Below are positions 36,208-47,790 of a stretch of 64,000 nucleotides of DNA, piece by piece. The position numbers and the translations under genes are program-made. The DNA lies in the NCBI GenBank assembly GCA_029706075.1, contig JAINUG010000208.1, positions 248,001 through 312,000 on the forward strand, given 5' to 3'. The stretch is from Aldrovandia affinis. Lineage: Eukaryota; Chordata; Actinopteri; Notacanthiformes; Halosauridae. Positions within the stretch are counted from its first letter, which is position 1. Each line of letters starts with the position of its first letter. A model generated the notes under the pieces. The model had not been told where the DNA came from. It saw only the letters and a program-made list of their open reading frames with translations, and searched no databases.

Positions 36208-36845
36208 ATAACTGCCAAAATAAAGGAAAGATCAAAGTGTCCTAATAGGGCATTGGGCCATCATGAACAGCTTCAATGTGCCTTGGCATAGATTCTACAA
36301 GTTTCTGGATCTCTATTGGAGGGATGCAGTACCATTCTTCCACAATAATTTCCATCATTTGGTGTTTTGTTGATGGTGGTGGAAAATGCTGTTTCAGGCG
36401 TTGCTCCATAAGTGTTCAACTTTATTGAAATCTGGTGACTGAGATGGCAATGGTATATGGTTTACATTATTTTAATGCTCATCAAACTGTTTAGTGACCA
36501 CTCATGTCCTGTGGATGGAGCATTGTCATCCTGGAAGAGACCACTCCCACCAGGATAGAAATGCTTCATCATAGGATGAAGGCGATCAGGGGTCTTCAGG
36601 TCTTCCGTCACTGAAGCTCCTGCCAAACATGCCCAACCAATCACCCCTCCTTCAAAGTCACTGAGATCTCTTCTTCTAGCCATGGGAGCCAAAATAATGG
36701 GCAACTGGTCCTGCCTAGCATTTTATATATGAGCCTAAGCATGATGGGATGTTACTTGCTTAAATAAACAGGGGACCACAGGAACCAGGAACCACACCTT
36801 TGTGGAACCACCTGCTTTAAATATATTTTGTATCCCTCATGTCCT
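36208..36845 (-). mobile_element. Tc1-like element relic
   Basis: Starts AACTGCCAAAATAAAGGAAA and contains GGGCATTGGGCCATCATGAA, typical of a fish Tc1 family. A transposase scrap on the minus strand at 36704-36462 begins MARRRDLSDFEGGVIGWA, the N-terminal DNA-binding region, and is internally deleted. Confidence 0.75.
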
Positions 36846-37244
36846 TCATTTTAGAATTTTCCTGTATAATTTTCATAACATGGTTCTATTTGAATGTTTT
36901 ATATACAGCAAAATTAACAGCAAAATTAAGAGATTGCTTGTGCAGATTTGCCACAACACTCCCCACATCTCCTCCCCAATCACAGTCTCTAATTCCAACA
37001 GCCTAGGCCAACATGTCCCTCAATAGTTCATAGAGAGTACCATACCCTTTCCACACTTATACTGAGTGTCAACAGTATCTATTTATTTATACATACATAG
37101 GCTGCCGATTGCGACTACATTATCTATCTGCTGTGGTTTCCTTTGGGTTTGACGCTAAGACTATTCATTCCACTGCCAGCCTTGACTAATTCTCTCTACA
37201 TTGACATTGCAGGAATGTTCAAGCAGCTTTGAAAGAGTTGTGAC

Positions 37245-37440
37245 ATGCACACACACACAACTATGCACACATACGTACACACCCATATGTGCACACATAC
37301 ACACACCCCCATACATGCACATGCATGCATGCAGACACACACACCTATAAACACACACACACACTCATACACACATGTGCATACACACACGCAAAAACAC
37401 ACACACACGCACACACACACACACACTGTTCACACAGGAA
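37245..37440. repeat. CA/CATA simple repeat
   Basis: Interrupted ACAC and ACAT array. A (GA)n stretch follows at 37517-37546. Confidence 0.95.
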
Positions 37441-37513
37441 ATAAAAACAGCTGCCCCCTCCCTATTCTCAGCACAAACTCGCACAAGAATAATAATCAAA
37501 ACAATAGAGCTCT

Positions 37514-37549
<36 letters not shown>

Positions 37550-37619
37550 ACACTCACACTCATGTGCATACATTCACATGCACCATTTCAATGTGAATAT
37601 AAAAAATAGATTAATTTAA

Positions 37620-38165
37620 TTTCTCATCCTCTTTGCCACTGAAGATATTACTGCTTCAAGTGCACCTAATGATGAAAGTGGATAAACACTGATGGAGAGA
37701 GCAACGTGACCCCCTTTTACGTCCTCCACATGCGTGGACATTTGCACAACATTTGTCGTAACGCTTGTGAAGGTGTGACTTCATTTATGTGACTATTAAT
37801 TTGCCTTTCCCCACTGATGACAAAAAACCCCTGACTGTTGGACAGTGTCTGAGCTCTGACAAAAGGATTCATTAATGATGTCATAGTGAGAAATCACCTT
37901 TGCGGTCTCCGACAAGTCCCCACAGCCCCGTGCCCAGCCTTGCAGTTCTCACAGCATTGCCAAACCAAAATGATGGGGCAATGTATGTTCTGTCTGAGGG
38001 AGATCTGATCTGGGGCATGGCCCTGTTCACATTACTTAGGGTAATTTGTGGCCACTATTGTGGTGAACTATGTGTTAAGACAGTGGTTCTTGAATTTTTG
38101 GGGCCCACAACCCACTTAATAACAAAGTATATTTCTTTGACCTAATTTATATTTAACCTGTGTTC
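37620..38165. other. No gene seen; possible hAT end
   Basis: CAGTGGTTCTTGAATTTTTG at about 38080 resembles a Charlie-type hAT terminus. Confidence 0.35.
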
Positions 38166-38170
38166 ACAAC

Positions 38171-38745
38171 TGTTATGACCACAGGAACGAACCCAAACGC
38201 GGACACAGACAAAGTTAGGATGGAGAGTGAAGATTTAATAATAATAGTAATAGTAATGACAGAGGTAGTGGAGACGATGAGCTGAACACTGGAAGGGATG
38301 CACAGGAGGACAGACAGGATGAGGGAACCGGGGGGGCAGCTGAGCGTGCAGGCAGGCGGGGCTGGCAGGACGGACAGAGCTGGCAGACGGATGAGGAGTG
38401 AACCTGAACACAAGGAGGAACAACAGGAACACGGGTAAACAAACATATAACACAACACACAGAGAACAGTAAACACAGAGTCGAGTCTAATCTAAGGTAT
38501 CAGAAGTCAGCTTCTACCGAGAAGGAAAACAACGATCTGACGATGAATGACTGGAAAACCGGGGTAGATATACTGCAGGGCTGATGATCTAGATGGGAAG
38601 CTGGTGTGCGGAATGGACGACGGAATTGGTAACAGGTGAACATGATGAGGAGTAATGAGGGATGATAATTGAATGATGGAAATAATAAAACAATTAACAA
38701 ACAATCACAAGGGAGAAACAAGACAGGAACAAAGGGAATGTGACA
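38171..38745 (-). repeat. 3' LTR of the Gypsy element
   Basis: 575 bp, the left copy, directly next to the polypurine tract. Essentially identical to the right copy. Confidence 0.95.
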
Positions 38746-38757
38746 GTACCCCCCTCA
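38746..38757 (-). promoter_or_regulatory. Polypurine tract of the Gypsy element
   Basis: The minus strand reads TGAGGGGGGTAC directly before the 3' LTR; its TGA is the pol stop codon. Confidence 0.8.
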
Positions 38758-40160
38758 ACGGATGCCTCTGGGCATCTGAACAGGGTGGTTAGGGTGAGCC
38801 AGATGGAAGTCCCGAATGAGGGATGGGTCCAGAATAAGGGCGCGGGACACCCAACTGCGTTCTTCGGGACCATAACCCTCCCAGTCGACCAAGTACTGGA
38901 ATCCACGACCTCGACGACGTGCATCCAGCAAACGCCCGGACGGTGTAGGCCGGGTGGTCATCGATGATCCGGGGGGGTGGAGGGGCGACGGCAGGAGGGC
39001 AGAGTGGGCTGGTGGAGACCGGTTTAAGGAGAGAGACATGGAAGGAGGGGTGGATCCTCATGGAGGCTGGAAGTCGAAGCTTGACAACAGAGGGATTAAT
39101 GACAGAGTCAATGGGGAAGGGACCAATGTAGCGGGGTGTGAATTTGCGGGAAGTAGTGTGAAGGGGAAGATCTTTGGTGGAGAGCCAAACCTCCTGACCC
39201 GGTTGGTAGATGGGCGCCGGGTGCGATGGCGGTCGGCGAGCGCCGGTTCCGCTCAGCTGAACTAAGCAGGGCAGTGCGGGTGAGCTCCCAGGTCCTGCGA
39301 CAGCGATCCAGGTGGGCCTGGACCGAGGGAACCGCCAGTTCCTCCTCCTGGACAGGGAAGAGAGGGGGTTGGTAGCCAAGGGAAGCCTCAAGGGAGACAG
39401 ACCTGTGGACGCGCTGGTCAAAGAGTTATGGGCGTATTCGATCCAGGGAAGTTGTGTGCTCCAGGCAGAGGGATCTTCTGAGGTGATAACACGGAGTGAT
39501 GCTCCCAGGTCTTGATTGGCGCGCTCAGTCTGGCCGTTAGTCTGGGGGTGAAAACCAGAGGACAGGCTTACCGAAGCTCCAAGGGAGGCACAGAAGGATT
39601 TCCAGACGTGTGAAGTGAACTGGGGTCCACGGTCGGAGACGATGTCCAGGGAATGCCGTGCAGGCGGAAGACGTGGAGGCAGAGAAGGTCCGCTGTTTCG
39701 GAGGCTGTGGGAGTTTGGGAAGGGCAACAAAATGCACGGCTTTAGAGAAGCGGTCGGCGATGGTGAGGACCACGGTGTTACCTTTAGACGGGGGAGACCG
39801 TGACAAAATCAGGGCGATGTGCGACCAAGGGCGACCAGGAACAGGCAGGGGACGAAGCAGGCCAGCAGGAGGTTGGTGAGTAGCCTTGGAACGGGAACAC
39901 ACGGAGCAGGCGAGCACGAAAGAGCGGGTGTCGGCATCGATGGTGGGCCACCAGAAGTGCCGCTTGAGCAGGCTCAGGGGTGCGGCTGATGCCGGGATGA
40001 CAAGCGAACCGGGAGGTGTGGACCCACTGAAGGACCTGAGATCGGACGGGTCTGGGACAAAAAGTCGGTTCGAGGTCCGGTACCTGGGTCAGGATGGGTC
40101 TGCTGGGCGTCACGGACAACCGACTCGATCTGCCAGGAGACTGCGGCCACCACACAGGAC
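38755..40160 (-). pseudogene. Gypsy integrase with C-terminal chromodomain
   Basis: The zinc-binding end CSVCSRSK is at about 39905. Catalytic-core blocks are [12 protein letters not shown] and [11 protein letters not shown] (the two Asp), then [14 protein letters not shown] (Glu). The spacer [16 protein letters not shown] follows. The last 95 codons form a chromodomain ([19 protein letters not shown]), the mark of chromoviruses, which directs integration to marked chromatin. The reading is split over at least three frames. Confidence 0.88.
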
Positions 40161-40760
40161 GGAGGAAGGATGGTCTCAGGAGTCACAGGAAACACCTCGG
40201 GGACATGGAGACGGGAAAGAGCATCGGGCTTGACATTTTTGGAACCTGGACGAAAAGTAAGGTTAAAATTGAAACGCCCAAAGAAAAGAGCCCAGCGGGC
40301 CTGGCGAGAGTTCAGACGTCTGGCCGACTGGATGTACTCCAAGTTGCGGTGGTCAGTCCAGACGATAAAAGGCTGCTCGGAACCCTCAAGCCAATGACGC
40401 CATTCCTCAAGGGCGAGCTTGACCGCCAGGAGTTCACGGTTCCCAACATCATAATTTCGCTCGGCAGGGGACAAGCGACGGGAAAAAAAAGCACAAGGGT
40501 GGAGTTTTTGATCCAAGGCAGAGCGTTGGGATAACACCGCTCCCACCCCGGTGTCAGAGGCATCAGCCTCGACCACAAACTGGCGAGAAGGATCTGGTAA
40601 AATGAGGATGGGTGCGGAGGTGAAGCGCCGTTTTAGCTCTGCAAACGCGGAGTCCGCTTCCGAGGACCAGACGAAACGGGTAAGGGAGGAGGTGAGACGA
40701 GTGAGGGGAGCGGCAACCCGACTGTAATCCCTGATGAAGCGGCGGTAAAAGTTAGCAAAG
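39974..40760 (-). pseudogene. Gypsy RNase H domain
   Basis: [18 protein letters not shown] (first catalytic Asp), [20 protein letters not shown] (Glu), [10 protein letters not shown] (Asp) and [15 protein letters not shown] are all present in one frame. Confidence 0.88.
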
Positions 40761-41652
40761 CCCAGGAAACGTTGTTAGCAGCTTCACGGAGGTGGGTTTA
40801 GGCCAAGTCACCACCGCCTGGATCTTTTCGGGGTCCGTCCTAACCTGACCGCTCTCAATAATGTAACCCAGGAAGGAAACTGAGTGAACGTGAAATTCGC
40901 ATTTCTCCGCTTTAACAAATAATTTGTTTTCCAAAAGTCTTTGGAGAACCTGGCGGACATGCTGGACGTGCTCCTCGAGACTGCGGGGAAAAATAAGGAT
41001 GTCATCCAAATAAACAAAAACAGAGCGGTTTAAGAAGTCCCGGAGAACGTCATTAATGAGCGCCTGGAAAACGGCGGGAGCATTAGTAAGACCAAAAGCC
41101 ATGACCAGGTATTCAAAGTGGCCGAGGGGGGTGTTGAAAGCAGTCTTCCACTCATCGCCCTCACGGATCCTCACCAAGTGGTAGGCGTTGCTATGAGATC
41201 CAATTTAGAAAAAATGACGGCACCTTGAAGTGGCTCAAATGCGGAGCTGATGAGCGGAAGAGGGTATTTATTTTTAATGGTGATGTTATTGAGACCACGG
41301 TAATCGATGCAGGGACGAAGGGACTGGTCTTTCTTAGCCACAAAGAAAATCCGGCACCCACAGGGGACGAAGAAGGCCTGATGAGACCCGCGGCAAGGGA
41401 ATCGCGGATGTAGCGCTCCATGGCCTCCCTCTCTGGACGGGACAGGTTGAAGAGGCGGCTGGAAGGCAGGGAAGCCCCGGGAAGGAGGTCAATGGCACAG
41501 TCATAGGGTCGGTGTGGAGGCAGGGAAAGGGCGCGTTGCTTGCTGAAGACCTCGACGAGGTCATGATAATCAGGAGGGATAGAGGAGAGATCGGGGGGTT
41601 CCGCGGTGGGCGTAGGAACCTCGGGCAGAACAGGAGCAGGAGCAGACAACAA
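40752..41652 (-). pseudogene. Gypsy reverse transcriptase
   Basis: N-terminal part 41652-41191 ([29 protein letters not shown]), then after a frame change 41177-40752 with [20 protein letters not shown] and the catalytic [10 protein letters not shown]. Motifs are intact; the breaks are small indels. Confidence 0.9.
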
Positions 41653-41675
41653 ACAAGATGAGTGACAGGACAGAC

Positions 41676-42050
41676 TCAGTTGGTAACTCGACTAGTGGTC
41701 CAGTCGAAGTGGGGGTTGTGTGTCACCAGCCATGGCTGGCCGAGGACTAGGGGAGCATGGGGTGAGGAAAGGACGTGAAACTGGAGGGTCTCGTGGTGAT
41801 TACCGGAGAGGGTGAGGTGAAGGGGTACGGTGCGGTGGGTAACTTGGGCGAGGAGCTTGCCGTTGAGAGCGTTGGCTTTCAGAGGAGTCGTGAGGGGTTC
41901 CAACGCAATTCCAGCTTGGGCGACGAGGTTGGAATCCATGAAGTTCTCGTCAGCTCCGGAGTCGACCAATGCAGACAAGGGCAGGGGCTGCTGGTTCCAT
42001 GACAATATGGCGTTGAGCTGCATATGAGGTCGCGGTGTAGGTGGGGTGGT
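41676..42050 (-). pseudogene. Gypsy aspartic protease
   Basis: Active-site ALVDSGADENFMD, and VLGQPWLVTHNPHFDW near the end. In frame with upstream sequence to 42440. Confidence 0.85.
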
Positions 42051-42119
42051 AGTAAGGCTCGCCAGGACCCCCAGAATCACTGGTGAGCCCCTCTTTTGGC
42101 CGAAGGGAGCAGGAAGACA

Positions 42120-43080
42120 GGAAGTGGCCAGACTGACCGCAGTAGATGCAGGATCCCGATTGCACCCTCCGAAGACGCTCAGCTGGTGAGAGACGAGCCC
42201 GACCCAGTTGCATGGGAACCTCTTCGGAGACGGATGAGGTGGAGACGAGGCCGGGAAGAGAGGTAGTAGGGGTTCAGGTCTTGATTTAGGAGGGTAGAGA
42301 GAAGAGCCACGGGAAGGAAAGGTGGAGGAACAACGGACAGCTCTTTCCCCGGAAGCTCGCGCGGAGGCGGTTATCCAGTCTAATGACCAGGGAAATGAGG
42401 TCGTCGAGACTTGATGGGTCATCCCTGGCAGCCAACTCATCTTTCAGTGAGTCGCTGAGACCGTGCCGAAAAGCACCTCGGAGCGCCAGGTCGTTCCAAC
42501 CGGACTCCGCAGCAGTGATGCGGAACTCCACCGCGAAGTCAGCCACAGTACGGGCACCTGGCGAATGGTGAACAAACGTTGATTAACGTCCGTGCCTCGG
42601 ACGGGGTGGTCAAGACATTCCTTAACTCAGACATGAAGCGGGAGTAGGAGGTGAAACAGGAGGAATTGCTCCCCCACAAGGCGGACGCCCATGCCAGCGC
42701 ATCCCCTTGAGCAACCCCATTACGAGGCGATGCGGGACCCATCGGTGGAATAAGAGGTGGGCTGCTGCTCAAGACCAGGGAGCATTGGATGAGGAAGGCG
42801 CGGCACATACCCAGGTCTCCGGCATAGCGATCCGAGCAGGAACGTGAGGCTCCTTGTGCGGGAAAACTGGCGGATCCGGGGTGAAGCGGACGACAGGAGG
42901 GGAACCTTGGGCAGCGAGTTGTAAAGACAAGTCTTGCATCTGGGTCTTGATCTCCTTTACGCTGGCGGAGAGGCCGTGCAGCGCTGTCATCAACTCCTGG
43001 AGGGATTGGCCGTGTTGGTCGACAAGAACGCCCTGTAGGGACAGGGCCTGACGGAGCTGGTTCGTGTCCGCTGGATCCAT
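42120..43080 (-). pseudogene. Gypsy gag with CCHC zinc knuckle
   Basis: Begins with ATG at 43080-43078, only 17 nt after the 5' LTR. It has a coiled-coil-like start, a capsid-like region ([40 protein letters not shown]) and the knuckle CIYCGQSGHFLSSC at about 42145. It is split over three frames by short indels. Confidence 0.85.
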
Positions 43081-43097
43081 GCTTGGTCAGATCGTTC
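43081..43097 (-). promoter_or_regulatory. Leader with predicted self-priming primer-binding site
   Basis: The minus-strand leader between the 5' LTR and the gag ATG is GAACGATCTGACCAAGC. AACGATCTGAC is the exact complement of the RNA segment GTCAGATCGTT that begins at 43466. No TGG-starting tRNA site is seen. Confidence 0.7.
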
Positions 43098-43671
43098 TGT
43101 TATGACCACAGGAACGAACCCAAACGCGGACACAGACAAAGTTAGGATGGAGAGTGAAGATTTAATAATAATAGTAATAGTAATGACAGAGGTAGTGGAG
43201 ACGATGAGCTGAACACTGGAAGGATGCACAGGAGGACAGACAGGATGAGGGAACCGGGGGCAGCTGAGCGTGCAGGCAGGCGGGGCTGGCAGGACGGACA
43301 GAGCTGGCAGACGGATGAGGAGTGAACCTGAACACAAGGAGGAACAACAGGAACACGGGTAAACAAACATATAACACAACACACAGAGAACAGTAAACAC
43401 AGAGTCGAGTCTAATCTAAGGTATCAGAAGTCAGCTTCTACCGAGAAGGGAAAACAACGATCTGACGATGAATGACTGGAAAACCGGGGTAGATATACTG
43501 CAGGGCTGATGATCTAGATGGGAAGCTGGTGTGCCGGAATGGACGACGGAATTGGTAACAGGTGAACATGATGAGGAGTAATGAGGGATGATAATTGAAT
43601 GATGGAAATAATAAAACAATTAACAAACAATCACAAGGGAGAAACAAGACAGGAACAAAGGGAATGTGACA
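43098..43671 (-). repeat. 5' LTR of the Gypsy element
   Basis: 574 bp, the right copy. It contains a TATAT box at 43497-43493 and a predicted RNA start at 43466. Confidence 0.95.
43466..43497 (-). promoter_or_regulatory. Predicted LTR core promoter and RNA start
   Basis: AGTATATCTACC on the minus strand, with the first T of TATAT 31 nt upstream of the G at 43466, where the 11-nt leader-complementary segment begins. Confidence 0.6.
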
Positions 43672-43679
43672 ACAACACA

Positions 43680-46100
43680 ACTACATGTACACTGTAACTA
43701 ATGTTTGGGAATGAATGGTGTAAGCTAACTGATTGAGGACCGTGGAAAGCTATGCAACCGTTATATCAAGGGTCACAGTGCGGTAATGACAAGGAGTCCA
43801 GTGTTAAAAAAAGAGGAAGAAAAATGTATTTATTATAGCACATTTATAGCACAAGGGGAAGGGGTCAGGGGTCAAGGGTGAAGGGGGGACAGGGTGGTGG
43901 GATTTGGGGTGTTGACTTACAGTTATGAAATAACCTTCTTATCCATGCTCCTTCTTTTGTTGGACAATGTGTCAATGCAGAGGACACAGGCGGGAGGGGC
44001 AGGCGTGGTATTTATGACAATGATAGAGTATGGTTTACTCAAACATGTACTTGCACAACGTTCAAGGGTTCAAGTGTCAATGAGCAGAGAAAGAGAGAAA
44101 GAAACATTTCTAAGTGTTGTCTTGGTAGTGATAATTGAGAAGCTCATGAATTATAGGCAACTGCAAACTGTAAATGATTACACAAAGGCCTTTGATTCAT
44201 GTGGATGTTGAAGGCAAAATTCTTTTTTTTTTTTTTAAAGCTTCTTTAAGAAACAGCTAATAAAAGGCTCATGCAAATGCAAACTACTCTATGTCAGTCA
44301 CTTTGGATGAGGAAAACACCCTCAGCAAATGCAAATATCTACAGTTTTTATTCAATTGTTTACGCACGTTTCCTGAAACTGTAACTAATATTCTCAAAAT
44401 TATAAACACAAAACAACACTAAACCGTTCTGGCAAAACTCAAATCTCTTGCAAATGAAACACTGCATTCAAAGCTCTCTTCTGTAACTTACACTTTTTAA
44501 CCAAAATAACACATATGCCGTCAAATGAATTGCCGACACTACTGAGGACCAATGGCACACTGGTGTGATAAATGAAAAACACTGCTATGAAAATGTTAAC
44601 CTAAATCACTAAGCTAATACATTCAGTGCTATGAACTTACAATTTATGTGTAGGAGCCTGTTGTAACAGATTGTTACTCTATGTACTGAAATATAAAAGG
44701 AATATACTAATACAGAACAAAAAAAACAACAACAACAAAAAACATTGTCTTTCACCACAAGCTGGTCATCTTTCAATTATGAAAAGAAGTTATGTTACAC
44801 TGTTTACTTGCTGTAGTGTACCATACCGTCTCTAACTCCCCATATTGTTTCTGTCTCCCTCTCTCACCGCTGGAGTGTCTGCCCCAAGCCTACTCCACCT
44901 TCAGAACTCGCCATCTACCTGCCTGACACTTGACCCAGCCCACGACCCCACCCCAAAACCACTGGTTCCAGTTGCATATAAATAAATGAAGTGCCATATT
45001 GAGTTGTCTTGTCTGGTTGTCTCCATGTTGTCTCCCTATTTGTTCCACTAAGGGAGTTGTTCTTTGCCACTGTTGCCTTAGGCTTGCCTTTGTGGGGGTT
45101 CAGGCCAGGGTCTGCTGTAAAGTGTATTTTGACAAATGCTGTGTAAAATTCTATAGAAATAAAGTTTATTTATTTATTTATTTATTAATACGCTACAGTA
45201 ATTATAGAGTACTGTATTGTAATGTAATACTACAGAGTAGAACAGTAAATAAGAAAGAGTGTTTGTTATTGATACATAGGCTTTAAGTTTTGCTCATTGT
45301 GTCCATAATACCACCATATGTGTGAAAACAATTGAGAAAAACTGTATAAAAGGAGAAATACAATCAGAAGAGAGGGGGCGAGGAAGTGATGCAATGCCCC
45401 AAGGTTAACGGGAAATTGAGGGTGGAGATGGAAATGTAGATGATGATGATGATGACATGCAGGCCTCCGATTGAATGAAACAAGTCTCATGGCACTCAAA
45501 AGAGGACAGTGGAGGAAGTGGTAGTATAAGGAAGGAAATCAACTGAACCTGTGTGTTTTTGTGTGTGTGTAAGGGTGCGCGTGAGTGTGTTGAATGGTTG
45601 TGGGAGTGGTCTTGGTGTTGAGGATTTATTTATTATTTATCAATCATTTAATTGTTCCATTTGTAAAAGCCACAGCTAGACTTCACTTCCAGACAAACAG
45701 AAGCTTGTGAGCCCCCCTGCTGGCTCTGGGTGGTATTATAGCCAGGACCCAGACAGAAGTATGGAAATGGCTTGGGATGGATTAACTCAGAGGTTTCAAT
45801 ACTGGAGTTGTTCATGGAGCAATGTTGGGGTCAATTCAATTTTAAATTGAAATTCATGGTACAATTTATGAAATCACTAATGAAGTGGAGAATTTATTAT
45901 GAATTGGAAATTCAAGTCTTCAAGTAATACAATTGTAACTGAATTGGAATTTAGACTATTTGAATTAGAATTGGAATTGTAAAAAACATCAACCTTTGAT
46001 ATTGGAATTGAATTGGAATTTATACATTTAAAACTTTAATTGAATTATAATTATGCATGTTACATACTTCGAAATTGATCGAATTAACATTTTCTTGTAC
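43680..46100. other. No gene seen; retroposon tail at about 44,985-45,185
   Basis: GGGAGTTGTTCTTTGCCACT, GTTGCCTTAGGCTTGCC and AGAAATAAAGTTTATTTATT form a common fish LINE-type 3' tail. A degenerate V-core scrap lies near 44298-44335, and a T run at 44222-44237. Confidence 0.45.
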
Positions 46101-46104
46101 ACAT

Positions 46105-47597
46105 TGGGCCCTAGTTGGGCAGCGCAATAGGGGGTGTGACAATGAAAACAGTTAGTCGGCGCTATGCAAGTTTGGTGTCAAATAATGAGTTTGCATTCAC
46201 ATCCAACTAGATCACCTCAATTTGGTGACTTTATTGATACGCACATATGAACATAGGGTTATCTGAAATCACATGAGAATGTTTTTTTAATATTGTGAAT
46301 TTCCCCCCACGTTGAGGCAAATCGTGCAATCCATGGGTAACTTGCAAGCTGTAATCAATTAAGCTAAAAACTATTTCACCACAGCTTGTGGTTATTCAAT
46401 GCACGGACATGAAAGACTGAAGCCAGCAGGCCATCCATCGCTACCGTTCAGTAAGATACACCTGTTAAATAAATATATGTTTGTATGCACATTGTTTTTC
46501 TTATGTGAAAGGGTTTTATTCTTTCCATTTGCACTACAGAAAATGGAGTACATAATTGGATGCCGAAGGCAATACTGTGAGCGCATATACCGCCAACGGG
46601 TATAATTTATCAACCTGTCTGAAGAGGAGTGCAGGCAGAAGCTGCACCTCTCCCGACAGGTTGTCGCTCGGATCTGCCGGCTCGTGGCTCCGGACACCAT
46701 CATTTTTTATAGGGCCAGATCAGTGATTGAGAGAACCTTTGGAATGTTAAAAATGCATTTCAGATGTTTGGACAGGTCAGATGGTACATTACAATACAGT
46801 CAGTGCGTTCTTTGTGGCATGTTGTAGCAACATTGCCCTGCACCATGGATGTCACGTTGACCTCTCAGAGGATGCATTACAGGACTTAAGACGGAGAGAG
46901 GCAGAGCTGCATGTGGCAATTGAAGGGGTTGGAGAGGCTCAGGGCGCATGGGAGATCAGGGATCGGTTGGCTACGGAGCTGGTTCCCTAGTGAGTAGTCC
47001 TACTGCATGACAAACATAAATGAAACAGGCCTAGTTGCAGTTGTGAGTTTGTTATTTATTGCTTTCCATTTAACAATTACATTAAGTTAGAAGAAAATAA
47101 ACATTGCTTTTTAAGTTGGAAAGCCTACAAATAAGGGAAAAAAGAGATGGTAAAATAAAACACTTTCTTTTAACAATGTAGGTCTCAAAATATGAACTCA
47201 AATCATGAAAATAACAAATTAATGTGCGCCTTGTTTTCCCCCTCTGATTCGCGTGCCAACTTTTCCGCACCTCCTCGCTCTCCTCTTTTGAGAAGCGCTC
47301 CTGGCACAGCCGCGCAAAACTGTCATCCATGTCAGGAAATTGCCAATTTGCTATAGCGTTAGCGCACTGGTATTTAAAGGGATAGAAAATAGGTGTTTTT
47401 TGAAACCAAACCCCCACCATACCCACATGTATTTTTAAAAAGTTAATCCAACCTCTTTTACAACTGCGCCGGAGGTGCGCTATCATCCTAAGTCATGAAA
47501 TTACAGAAATTGCATTAGACACGCCCTAAAGCGCCACCGTCTTCGCTTTGCTTCTGCGTTACCGACACTGTCCTAATTCGCCAAAATAGGGCCCTAA
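46105..47597 (+). mobile_element. PIF/Harbinger transposon, internally deleted
   Basis: Ends share GGGCCCTA and TAGGGCCC. Plus-strand transposase pieces lie at 46550-46990: RQYCERIYRQRV, LSEEECRQKLHLSRQVVARI, then directly RARSVIERTFGMLKMHFRC and LSEDALQDLRRREAELHVAI. The jump from VAPD to RARSVIER removes the central catalytic region, and frames change, so it cannot make transposase. Confidence 0.75.
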
Positions 47598-47616
47598 AAG
47601 TGTTTGATCTGTATAG

Positions 47617-47644
47617 AGGGTGTGTGTGTGTGTGGGCACATGCA

Positions 47645-47709
<65 letters not shown>

Positions 47710-47760
47710 TGTGAGTGTGTCTAATGTGTATGTGTGTGTCTGTGTGTTTTACATGAAATG
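47617..47760. repeat. (GT)n microsatellite
   Basis: Pure GT from about 47648 to 47706. Confidence 0.97.
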
Positions 47761-47790
47761 TCTTTGACAAAATATGTACATTACATCACG

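Larger units (their letters stand above)
38171..43671 (-). mobile_element. Gypsy/Ty3 chromovirus (sushi-like), full-length with both LTRs
   Basis: A 5.5-kb LTR retrotransposon on the minus strand, flanked by the 5-bp target duplication ACAAC (38166-38170 and 43672-43676). The LTRs begin TGTTATGACC and end GAATGTGACA on the plus strand. From 5' to 3' it holds gag, protease, reverse transcriptase, RNase H, integrase and a chromodomain. There is no env. Comparing the two LTRs by eye shows no substitution, only four short length differences, all in homopolymer runs, so the insertion is very recent. Several coding frame breaks are single-base indels, some in homopolymers, and may be assembly errors. 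Confidence 0.95.

Noticed and set aside
39312..40534. Plus-strand frames opposite the Gypsy pol region
   Set aside because: Shadows of the minus-strand integrase and RNase H frames.
43081..43097. Conventional tRNA primer-binding site
   Set aside because: The leader does not begin with TGG after the LTR and no tRNA 3' end match is evident by eye.
46781..46990. Host HARBI1-like gene
   Set aside because: Frames are broken, the catalytic centre is missing, and it sits between transposon ends.
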